Assembly: GCA_013397795.1 (NCBI GenBank)
Contig: VZTJ01000523.1
Span: 2,677,636-2,741,635, forward strand
Direction: 5' to 3'
Length of the DNA stretch: 64,000 nucleotides
Origin: Orthonyx spaldingii
Taxonomy: Eukaryota; Chordata; Aves; Passeriformes; Orthonychidae
The notes beneath the pieces are model-generated. The model was not told the origin of the DNA and searched no databases. It saw only the letters and a program-made list of their open reading frames with translations. Position numbers and translations under genes: made by a program. Of this stretch, positions 9,690 through 20,600 are shown piece by piece; position 1 is the first letter of the stretch; each line of letters starts with the position of its first letter.

Positions 9690-12560
9690 GAAGGAGATAA
9701 GGCATGTGGGTGTTCGTAGCTACGGAAGTGGGAAAAGAAAGACATCAGCTCGCGGAGGGGGAAAAACGGCACAAAGCCACAGGGAAGGGAAAGAGAGGCG
9801 GCAGGATGGGGAGGAGGGAGCTCAGGTGACCGGCGGGACCCGCTGTGACATCAAACGGCAGGAGGCAGACGTGGCACGTGGGAAAGCGGAGAGGGTTTGG
9901 GGGAGTTTCCCTGTGCCAGGGACAGGCTGTGCCAGCTGCCGGGACAGCAGGGACAGCCGGCGAGGGCTCTGCAGCCATCCTGAGCCGGGGACAGCTCCTG
10001 GCTGCGGCATCACCTGACTGTCACACCCGGGCAGTGACATTCCCTCCCCTTCCCAGTCCAGCCGAGGGGACTCTCTGCCCCTCTCGGGAAACAACAGCTT
10101 CCCAGAGCTCACCGCCCCTTCCCGGCGGGATGTGCAGAGCTGGAATCCCTTCCCTTCTCCTCCTCCTCCTCTTCTACCTCCCCAGGGTCTGCCGTGTGCC
10201 AGCGCTGGGCTCCTCGCTGTCACACGCCGTGTCCCCTCCTGGGCTGCCGGGTCACCTCCTCGCCTTTGGCTGAAGGGACAGAAGGGAACTGTCCCTGCGG
10301 CAGCCCCAGGTGGGATCCGTGCCCCCGGAGCTGCGCCCTGCTCAGAGGGACTTGTTTTTTGTGGTGGCATCTCCGTGTCCTTGTGCCACCGAGCGCTGAC
10401 ACACTCCTTGGGGACACGCCCCTCATGCTTCACGGGGCACGCTCCAAAATGCAGTTTGGGGGTTTTTGGCTCAGTGTGGCCAATTCCATGTGACGGAGCA
10501 ACTCCCAGGCTGCTGAGCGGTTGTCCAAGGATGTGAAGTTTCAGCCAGCTCTAATCCTGGAGGTATCTGTCAGGAAAAAAATAATACACAGACATAAAAT
10601 ACATAAATCAATAAATATAGATTATTTCTATATACACACCGTTACACATCTAGGATGGTACCTCTCACCCTCTGACAGCTGGCGTGGCGGGGGACACTTT
10701 GTCACCTCGGGATGTGGCTCAGCCTCAAGCTGGCCCCGTGTCCCCAGCACCCAGGGCAGGCAGGACAGCGGTGACAGGCCAGGGACAGTGTTTTGTGTGC
10801 CGGGGCTGGAGGCAGCTGTGAGCACACAGCACATCTGTGCAGATGTGAGCTCCTGCCAGCGAAACACCGACCTCTGGATGACCCCCCGGCCCTCCCGAAA
10901 GCGGAACCGGCCCCGGGTGCGCTCCAGCCCCGGCACCTCCGGCCCTGCCACGCCCGGGGAACCCCGGCCTGGCCCCTTCACCCCAGCTGGGCACGGGTGT
11001 GCACGGTGACACAGCCCTGGTCAGTGGCTGAAAAGTCCCTGCTTTGGATCACGGACTTCTGCAGAGAATCCCTGGGCATTTGCATCCCAAGGCTGTGAAC
11101 TCCCTTCGCGGGAGCGCCGGGCGTGGATCAGAGCGGGCAAACACCGAGAGGCTTTGCTTGGATGGTGACAAAGGCAGAGCGAACCACGGCCTGAACAGGG
11201 AGAGGTCTGCTCTGAGAGCAGCTATCCTGTGCTTCGTGGCCTTCCTGCCCTCCAGGCTGGCTCCCAGGGCTCCAGCAGGATGTGTTGGAGAGATTCCCTG
11301 TTCCCTCCAAAGGCTTTTGCGGGAGAGGTCTCCCAAGGGTGTGAGGAACGAGCAGCAGGACTGAGGTGTGGAGGAAGCGGGGTCAGAACCACCTGCCCAG
11401 GTCCCATCCGTGCCGTGGGTGATGGGCTCCAGCCTGGGTGTTCCAGTGGAAGGACACCTGGTTATCCAACACCATCGGATCTGCCCTTTCTTCCCTGCAT
11501 TCCCAGGGCATCAGGAAGGTGACTCCTGTGCAGCTCTGACCCCGACGAGGGGACGGTGCCTCTCCCAGCCCTGAAGGATGGAGCTGTCCCCTCACCCAAG
11601 CTCTGCTGTGGCCCTACAGACCTCCCATGGGAGCTGCTGGGGAGGCTGGGGAAGGACATCCCTTTGGGAACACCACGAGCAGGAAAAGGCTGGTTTTGCC
11701 AAGGCCACCTGCAGCCAGCTTTTCTCTGCTTTCCAGCTCCAATTCCACGTCTCCAACTCACACTTTGGTTAATGTGAGCACCAGAAAACGCCTGTTAACA
11801 CATTCCATGAAGGAATTGCTCCCTCCTGCCCCCTCCTCCTGCATCCCAAGCACGCACCAGAGGGAATTTCCACACAGGAATCACTCTCTCCTGCTCTCCG
11901 CCAACATCCCAAGCACACACCAGAGGGGACAGCAACACTCCGGCCTTTTACAGAGCAAAGGGATTCTCCCTCTGCCTCCCCCTGCCCGCAGCCATGGAGC
12001 ACATCCCAGATCCTGCCAGCGGGGGACAAGGAATGCAAACTCCATCCCCGGCTCTCCCAACCCCCCCGTTATTTACAGCTGCCCCCGAGCCTCGCTGCTC
12101 AGGCCTGTTCTAAAGCAATCCTGTTAACGATTTGCTTCATGTTCTCACTGTACACAGTTGTCGCGCTTCATTCTTGTCACAGGAACATGTCCCTCTTAAT
12201 CCGTTTGAAAGGAGAGAAAACCACAAAGCCCAGCGAAGAGCCCCCAAGGCTCTTGCCCGTCCCACATGTCGAGGCTGGCGGGAGGAGAAGCCACTAAAAA
12301 GCCAGAGCAGCCCATTTGTCACGCGGTTGTTTCCCGAAGCGCGCGGCTCCTGTGAATAGCGAGGCCGCGGCCAACGCCGCTGCCCCCAGGAATTTTTCTC
12401 TCCCAATAACTGCAACGCTTGGCAAGGGACATCACTCGCTAGGGATGGAGCCAGGAATGCTCCGGGCAGGGCGGGCCCTCCGTGGCCACTGGGACACGTC
12501 CCCCCCACACCCTGCAGGTGACCGCGAGCCACCTCTGCACCGAGCCGTCACCGAGAGCGT
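9690..12560. other. Intergenic DNA between EDA and the LRRC32-like gene
   Basis: No coding exon was recognised. An AT-rich patch lies at 10568-10640. A CpG-rich stretch at about 12300-12380 (clusters of GCGCG, GCCGCGGCC) could be regulatory, or distal EDA 3' sequence if a longer transcript exists. Neither is proven. Confidence 0.4.
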
Positions 12561-12561
12561 G

Positions 12562-12915
12562 GAGTCACAGGATTGGGCTGGGAGGGATCTTACGGATCAA
12601 ACAGTGCCACCCTCTGCCATGGGACACCTTCCACTGTCCCAGGCTGCTCCAAGCCCCGTCCAGCCTGGCCTTGGACACTTCCAGGGATCCAGGGGCAGCC
12701 ACAGCTTCTCTGGGTAACCTGTGCCAGGGTCTTACCACCCTCACAGGGAAGGATTCCTTCCCAATATCCCATCTAACTCTGCCCTCTGGCAGTGAGGAGC
12801 CATTTCCCCTTGTCCTGGCACTCCAGGCCCTTGTCCAAAGCCACTCTTCAGCTCTCCTGGAGGCCCTTTAGGCACTGAGGCCCCCAAAACGTTCCCTGCT
12901 CCAGGCTGAAGATGT
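12562..12915 (-). mobile_element. CR1 LINE 3' fragment
   Basis: Reverse-complement CR1 3' end: 'CACAGGATTGGGCTGGGAGG' near the start, then the CCCAGGCTGCTCCAAGCCCC, CCTGGCCTTGGACACTTCC and CTTCCCAATATCCCATCTAA blocks in CR1 order. It lies downstream of the candidate EDA poly(A) site. Confidence 0.9.
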
Positions 12916-13420
12916 CACTTCGGGACTTGTCCCGTTTCTACACAGGCTGCAACTTCACTCCCCTCCTGAAAGCACAAACAGGCTCTGGAAAGAAACACAG
13001 GGAAACAAAACCCAACCAAGCCGAGTAAGTGTGAGCCAAGGGCTGACACAACAGAGCAATTTGTGCCTCTGCCTCAGCTCCAGAGCATCTTATGGCTTTA
13101 GGTCTCCCCAGCTGAGGGGAGGTAACGGGACAGAGTTGCTCAAGAAGCCAAAAGAAACAATAGTGTCCCAGCTCCTCTATTAGTCACCAGAAATCGAGTT
13201 ATGACTAGACTCAGCAGGGCTCAGAGAAAAGAAAAAGTGGTGACTTCATGCTGGACCAGATTTTAAAATCCCATTTTTTTTCCTTTGCTAAAGTCTCCAT
13301 CACCACTTATTTTAGGTAGGAGGGTGCCAAAAGGAAAGGGGTGGGGGGAGGAAGGCTAAAAACCACATCTAAAAGCAGGACAGTTGCTATTAAAACAGAA
13401 AAAAAATTTCCTGTTTGAAT
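12916..13420. other. Sequence downstream of the candidate EDA 3' end, nothing recognised
   Basis: Moderately AT-rich, non-repetitive sequence with no open frame of interest. It would be distal EDA 3' UTR if the signal at 13423 is bypassed. Confidence 0.35.
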
Positions 13421-13422
13421 AT

Positions 13423-13428
13423 TTTATT
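13423..13428 (-). terminator. EDA: Candidate EDA poly(A) signal (AATAAA)
   Basis: The minus strand reads AATAAA here, about 990 bases after the EDA stop codon, and I saw no earlier exact AATAAA or ATTAAA between them. That would give a 3' UTR of about 1 kb. The human EDA 3' UTR is longer, so additional distal sites are possible. Confidence 0.4.
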
Positions 13429-14419
13429 CTTAAACATAACAAACTTCCTCCGAGTGTTGTCACAAGTACTTGTGGCTGCTCTACGTGGCTCGGTGAAGCC
13501 TGTAGAAATGTGTTCTGGTTTGCAAAATATTAATTAAAAAGAACAAAACAAAATCCAAAACAAAAAAAAAAAAACCAAACAAAACAAAACAAAAAAAAAC
13601 CAAAACCAAAAACCCCCAACCCAACTCAACTTGCTGTAACAGCAGCAGTACGTGAAGGCAGCCCCCGCTGGGGCAAGGTTACCTCTGGGGTAAGGGCAGG
13701 AGCTGAAAGGAGCAGAGGCCTGGACCCGGGAATCGGCATTTTCTTTGGGATTTGGTGGTTTCTGGAATGTGGAGGCAGTTTCCTATCTGCTAAGCCTGCT
13801 CTAGTTATTCCTCTTCCTCTCGCACTTCCTGCTTTTGCTTCCAAGCTCTCGGTCGAGGCACTTTTCCTCCTCCTCCTGAGGATGAATGTAAACACCACTG
13901 ACCCTGTCTCACCCACCTCCCTCGCCCCCCCAGCCCTTCCAGCTCCCCCTGGGAAGGCAGGAAGCCAGAACCCCCTTCCTGGCTGTGGTTAGCGTGCACA
14001 AGCAGGAGCCTGGCTGGGATTTTGGGATTTTGGGACAGGAGTCCGTGTCCTCCCGCTCCCGCCCGGGATGCTCCTGCCAGTGCAACATCCGAGCAGAGCC
14101 CCCCAGCTCTCCCAGCAAGCCTCGTGTGAAGGTCACAGAGCAGAGTATCAGTGCAGTAATACTTGAAATACTGAGACAAGGCACACCCAACAGCCTGTCC
14201 TCCTCACAACGCTCTCCCCACCAGCTTTTTTGGCTTGATCCGAGTCTCCCCGCGAGTCACAGAGGACAATTGTGCTTCCTGCATTCACATATAGGAATAA
14301 ATAGCTCTGGATCAGTTTCCTTTATGGCCGGATTACAGAACCCCTGAAATACTGATACGCTTTATGAACAGCAGCACTGTGCAGTTCCGTGGGTCTCCTT
14401 GGCCACGCCAAGTTCCTCT
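13429..14419 (-). other. EDA: Probable EDA 3' untranslated region
   Basis: Sequence between the EDA stop codon and the first AATAAA on the minus strand. It holds no coding frame of interest. It contains the A-rich simple repeat and GC-rich sequence around 13900-14110. The extent is an inference from the poly(A) signal only. Confidence 0.5.
13535..13622. repeat. A-rich (AAAAC)n-like simple repeat
   Basis: A-rich tract of CAAAA / CCAAA words, T-rich on the EDA sense strand, inside the probable EDA 3' UTR about 110-200 bases upstream of the candidate poly(A) signal. Confidence 0.75.
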
Positions 14420-14671
14420 CTAGGACGCTGGTGCATCTCCCAGGCGGATGGCCCCAAAGAAAGTCGTGTGCTTGCTCATGTTGATGGAGATGTCAGCGTG
14501 GACCATCTTGACGGCGATCTTCTGCCTGGCTTTGAGCAGGCAAACCCCGGCCGTGTAGCAGGTGTTGAAGTTGGTCTTGCCGGTCTCGATGCTCCGAGTG
14601 CATTGCAGAAAGGGCTTCTCGTCCACCACCACCTCGTAGCTGGCGAAGTCGGTGAAGTTGATGTAGTAGAC
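14420..14671 (-). CDS. EDA: EDA exon 8 (C-terminal TNF domain and stop)
   Basis: It encodes 83 residues from VYYINF to DAPAS, then TAG at 14422-14420. The acceptor reads TCACATCAG before 14671. It contains the conserved TNF-domain strands and the cysteines of FLQCTR, NTCYT and AGVCLL. The exon starts in phase 0, so it can join either the A1 or the A2 donor of exon 7. Confidence 0.97.
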   Translation of the reverse strand, partial: VYYINFTDFASYEVVVDEKPFLQCTRSIETGKTNFNTCYTAGVCLLKARQKIAVKMVHADISINMSKHTTFFGAIRLGDAPAS

Positions 14672-17600
14672 CTGATGTGAAGCGAGGAGAAGAAAGGTGT
14701 CAGGGAGGGGAGGGAGTGTGGGGGGCAAGTGCAGCGTCCTGGGGGTGTGTGCAGCCCCTCCTGGCCCCAACACCTGCGCTCACAGGTGACTTGTGCGAGG
14801 CAGGAAGGGCCCCAAGCCGACCAGGAACCTCTTTTATTCCGCTGCAGACTGACCCAAGCATGCAAAAACCCCTGAATCCGTGTGCCTAAGGCTGAGCTAC
14901 CATCCTGCTCACTCCAGGGCAGTGCCACACCTGCACAGAGCCATGCAGGGCCCCCCGTGTGCTACAGCAGCTTCTCATCCCACACACAGACAGACACACT
15001 CGACTGAAGGCCTCTTGCACTTACCTGGCCAGTCCTGCTTCCTGGTGCCAGGAGCCTCCTTTAGTGGTGACATCAGAACTGCCCTAAGGTGGACTGGGAG
15101 CTGCCTCCTGGGTAACTGGACTCGCTGCTTGCACAGCCACGAGCTATTACAGGGAAAAGGCTCTCCCAACCTCCACAGCTTGGAAGGAAATCACCTCACA
15201 GTGTTTCTACTGATTGAACTCCCTGATTTCCAAGGCCCTGTGACTCCACTTGTCCTCACTCAACCCTCTCCCACACTCTGATTCCACGGAACTGCAGGAG
15301 GAAGACCTGTCCAAGGAGAAGTCAGTCTCAGCGAGCTGCTTCTTCCTGAGAGAGGAAATCCAGCCCTTTTGGAGGCAGCAGCTGCACAACACTGAATCCC
15401 TTTCTTTTTCTTGATGGACCACAAATGACAAAGCTTCAGTGGCCCAACACTGTGGCCAGCAATCAGCGTCAAGCACTTGGGAAACAATTATACTTTGGCC
15501 CACGTGGAGTTCTTTTTTCTGTCCCCATCCAAACTGGACACGTGTCACCAATTCCACAGAAGAGCACCTGACATCCACGGCCCACTTCATCCCAGAGCTG
15601 GTTCTGGGGTGGAGCCACACGGAGCAGGGGGAGGCAAACGGAGTCACCTGGGCTGGAATTCAGCCAAACCACCTGGGCTGGGAGCCCAGAGTGACACAGC
15701 TCCAAAACAACCACAAACGACCAGCGTTTGGGTCTTTTAAAGCTCTGAGCTCAGCCTCCTGCCTGCAGGGAGGTTTGGAAGCATCGGGGAACGACGGCGT
15801 GGATAAGTGGAAGGATAACCCCGGGACTGGCGGGTGTGGGGAGTGCTTTCAGTGACTAATCCCTGGCGGGCGGTGTCCCGGCGGTGACAGGGGTGTGACA
15901 GTGACACCCCTCCCCACGCCCGTCCCGAGCTGAGGCGGTTACAGCTCCACACGGAGCCGTTGGCATTCGGTTGTTGTCTGGAGCCCTCTCGTGGTTCATG
16001 CAAGGCTTCCACCGGAACACAAGAATAGGAGGAGTTAGCCTAGGACCGTACTCACTTCTACCTGACTATAGATGAAGTATGTGCCGTCCACCAGTACCTC
16101 CAGCTCCCCACTGCGGGCATGCAGCTTAAACACCTTGGGGTTCAGAGTGATGCGAGACCAGTCATTGAGGACTCCACCTGAAAGATCTCAGTATGAGAAA
16201 ACGGCGGTCACTCAGTACCCGTCAGGAGGAAAAGCGCAGGAGCAACACAAACACAGTCACAGCACGACAGAGAGCAGGGAATTCGGAGGGGGAATCCCAG
16301 GATTACACGCTGGGGAGTGGCAGCAGGGACTCCTCTCTAGCTCTGAGCACACCGTGGCTCGTGGGGTCGCCTGTCCCCCCAACCCTCTGTGTTCTCATCC
16401 TCAGAACCCAGCGCAGGGCCTGCTGTGCTCTGCTCTCCCAGGGCTGGACACGGACCTGCCTCCTCCTGACCCTGCAGCTGAGCTCCTTGGATCCCTATTC
16501 CCTCCTGTGTCCATGGGATTCGTCATCACAGAACCATCATGGAATGGGTTGGGTGGGAAGGGACCTTAAAGCTCATCCCATTCCACTCCTCTGCCATGGG
16601 CAGGGACACTTTCCCTTATTCCAGGCTGCTCCAAGCCCTGTCCAACCTGGCCTGAAACTCTTTCAGGGATGGGGCAGCCACAGCTGCTCTGGGCCCTCTG
16701 CGCCAGGGCCTTTCCACGCTCACAGGGAAGAATTTCTCCCCAATATCCCATCTAGATCTACCCTCCTTCAGCTTAAAGCTATTCCTTCTTGTCCTGTCCC
16801 TCCATTCCTTGTCCAAAGGCCCTCTCCAGCTCTCTTGGAGCCCCTTTAGTCACTGGAAGGGGGTCCCTGGAGCCTTCTCGTCTCCAGGCACATGGAGACC
16901 AGCTTAGGGTCACACGATTGATTTTAATTCTGGTGTTCCTGGACTTCACCATTCCTGACTCTGTAATTGGGATAATTTTAACAAACCCTTTGCCATTACA
17001 ATTCCTAGGGTTTCTAAAAGCCAAAATAGCAACCAAGTAGGAAATTGCATCATATCACAACACAGTAATCCCTGACTGGGGTCCCTCAACACAGTCAGGG
17101 ATTTATGGATCCACCCCCCAAGTCCTCTGGCACTGGGATAACTGGGATATACCTAGGGACAGACTTTGCTGTGAGCCCCAAACTGAGCCAATCCCTGTCG
17201 GTGCCTCAGTTTATCAAATCCCACTCTTTTCCTTCCAGTCTCCATCTGCCTCTCCTCTCCCTGCCCCCAGCTGGAGCTCGCCAGGCTGGCAGCTGGACAG
17301 CATTCCTGGCTCCCAGCTCTGGATTGTTCCCGAGCAGCAGGGAAGGACACTCACAGGGCATTCCCACTCTTAGAGAGCAGTGTTCCCTCTGGAAACCCTC
17401 AGCATTCCCAGTAATGAAGGAATAATTGCTTTCTGGGCATAACAAACAGCATCTCTTCCCTCACATTGTTCCTGGGAACGGGCGGTTTCCTTTCAATTTC
17501 GGGGAGCTGTAGGCACACGTCCCTATCCATGAGAAATTCCAGCTGCCACTGCTTACGACTGCTGACAGGGAAAGCTGCCTTCCCACAGAAGCAGTGGCCA

Positions 17601-20600
17601 GCCCTCCTCATCCCACGTGTGAGACAGGAATTCGTGGACAGGGATCCTGCAGCCTCTTCCTGCTGCACCCACCCTCGGGAGCCGCGTCCCTCCCGGTCTG
17701 GGATTGGGGTAAGGATGGATGGATGGATGGATGGATGTGATCCCTGGGGACTCAGGGAGGGGACAACCCAGCTCCTCTCCAGCACAGCCAGAGCAGGGAG
17801 GTGATGAATGAGCCCCAGCTGTTGGCAAGGAGAGCAGGAACTTGAGGAGAATTTGGATGGGGATCCGGGAAGGAGGAGGAGAGCAAGGAGCTGCCTGTGG
17901 ATGGGAAGTGGCTCGGCAGGATCTGGGATTAAAGGCTGTTGGTGGGGGCAGAGATGCTCAGGGGATCCCAGGACCTCTGTGTCCTCACACCCCTGTGCCT
18001 TCCCTGCCTTAAATTCCCGGGAAACTGGAGGAAAATGGGCAAATGGAGATGACACAGGACAAGGATCCACTGAGGGCTTAAAATAGAACGGGTTTAAAAA
18101 GCCTGGGCATGGAGGGGCTGGGGAGGCACAAGACGTACCTGGAGGTCAGGGAGAAGGGAGATTTAGTGGGACAGAATTCCTGGGACGTACAGAATGGGGA
18201 TAATCTGGGGGATAAACAGGAGCTCAGGGGAAATGGGAAAACAAGACTCTTCTCAGGGGGTCTGGGCAGGGGTTTTGGAGGGCAGACATGGGCAGGGATG
18301 GGCAGGGATGATCTGGGAGCTGTGTCATGGGATGGACACCTTGGGATCCAGGTACAAGGCCATGAGTGCAGGGAAAATCTGGGAACTATGTCATGGGATG
18401 GACTGGGACCTGGGAATTCTATGGGTGCAGGAGGGGCTCTTCCCACTACCCACAGTTCTCAAGAGATCCTTACCATTCTTCACTTGGATTGCTGAGCCTT
18501 GGCCTTGCAGATGGACCACAGCTGGCTGCAAGGGAGAGCACAAGGATTGAGGATTAACGGGAAGCACCGCGCCAGTCCACAAAAATCCCCCCCAAAGCTG
18601 GGTTTTTCCACGGAAATGTCAACCCACCTGGATGTCTCTGGAGCTGGCCTTGTCTGTGGCACCTGCAAAAGGCAATTCCAAATCGTTGAAGAGGAAGGTT
18701 GAGTGAAGAATCCCATAAATAAAACTTCTTTTATCCCAAATTAACCTTAAAAATAACTTTTTTTACCACAAAATAACCCCAAAGCCCCCATATAAATCAC
18801 TTTTCTTACCCCATAATAATCACTAAACCTCCGTTTTAACAGCAGGAGGGGTATGGGGTGCAGGTAATATTAAAATAAATAAAATAGAAATATTAAATAT
18901 TTAAAAATATTAAAAAACAACATAATGAAGAAAAAGATCCATCCTACATTTCCCTATTTTATTCCCGGCATCTCTGTCTAACCATAAAAATTCTTTGTTA
19001 TTCAACAGGTTTCCACTAGAAGGAAAAATTGCACAACTCATTCCCTGATCCACAGCGGGAATAAAACCTCTTGGCTGCCAAGATGCCAAGTTCCCCTCTG
19101 CAGCTCACTCACTGCATCTCCCTTCCCTGGGAGCCAAATCCCAATCAGGGAGGAGCTGCCTGTGGCAGCACAGCATGGAGCTGAGGGGCTCCTGCTGCTC
19201 CTGGCCTCTGCTCAGGCCATTTAGAGCCACGGAATCCCAGAAATTCGGGATGGGTGGGTTGGAAGGGACCTTAAATTAGCCCATTAAGTTCCACTCCCAC
19301 GGGCAGGAGAACCTTGCACAGGTTGCTCCAAGCCCTGTCCCCCGTGGCCCAGGACACCGAGTGCTGCTCCGGGCCGTGGTGCCACCGCATTCCGGTGACA
19401 TCTCCGGTGACATCTCCGGTGACATCTCCGGCATTCCCAGCTGGGAGCAGAGGGCACGGATGGATCCTCACCTGAGGGGCCCTGCACTCCCGGGGGTCCC
19501 TGAGGGCCCGGCGGGCCGGGGGGGCCGGGCGGTCCCATGACGGTTGTGCCTGGAATCCCAGGGATGCCGGGAATGCCGGGGGGACCCTGCGGCCCGGGAG
19601 GCCCTGGTGGCCCTTGGGGGCCGTTGGGCCCTGGAGGCCCGGCCTTTTTACCTGGAAAACACAAGGACAGGCATTACCTCGGGGTGGGGGGTGGGCTTGG
19701 AGCTGCAGGAGATGGGAGACTGGGGATGGAGCACTCCTGGATGCAGGCAGGGATGAGGAGCAGCCTTAGGACAGCTGGGATGGGGGCCCCACGGCTCCAG
19801 ACCATGAGGACCAGGTCACCACCCTGCAGACTCCTTCCTGTTGGGAATTACGTTTAAACGAGGCACGGGGGCTCTCCGGGGCCTCCCAAGGGATGGAGGC
19901 TCAGGGGGTCCCTTCCCACAGCTCCGGTCACTCCGTTCTCGGCACGGGGTCAGATCTCAAGTCCCATGCCCTGGAGCTGGTCACAGCCCTACAGATCCAG
20001 GATGATCTCTGGATACAGTCAGGATGCTCCCACAGCACGTTCCAACGCACCCAGCCAAGGCTGGAGTGTTAAAGTCCAGATGAACCACTCTGCAGCTACT
20101 CAGTTTGCTGGGTTTTGGTGGAAAACAGGGATAATCTTTCCTACCTGTTGCACATTAGGATTAGGAGATGATCCCCATGGCTGGGTCTCCTCCAGAGGGC
20201 AGTTCAGAGCTGAGCTCCAGCTCCTCTCCAGCGGTGCTGGAGCAGCCCCTGTGCTGCCTGTGCCTCAAAATAATTCAATATTTTGGGCTTTGGATGGAGG
20301 GAGGGGCTTGGGAAGGACTAACCCCATCCAGGGGATGGAAGTACTGGAGAATTGTTACAATCATGGAATCCCAGAGTGGTTTGGATTGGAAAGGACCTTA
20401 AAGCTCATCCAGTGCCACACCTGCCATGGGCAGGGACACCTTCCACTGTCCCAGGTTGCTCCAAGCCCCATCCAGCCTGGCCTTGGACACTTCCAGAGGC
20501 AGTCACAGTTTCCCTGGACAACCTGTGCCAATATTTTACCAGCCTTGTGGTAAAAACCTTCTTCCCCACCATGATCCTCAAACACCTCATGTGTCCCAAG

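Larger units (their letters stand above)
16187..18473 (-). other. EDA: EDA intron 6
   Basis: A 2.3-kb intron bounded by GTAAGG and an AG acceptor. It contains one CR1 fragment (16527-16870) and a GGAT simple repeat. The rest is G-rich purine-biased sequence around 17800-18400 with no exon. Confidence 0.85.
18663..19471 (-). other. EDA: EDA intron 4
   Basis: An 809-base intron with an AT-rich centre (18740-18960), a partial CR1 at 19225-19345 and a 12-bp tandem repeat. No exon was recognised. Confidence 0.85.
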
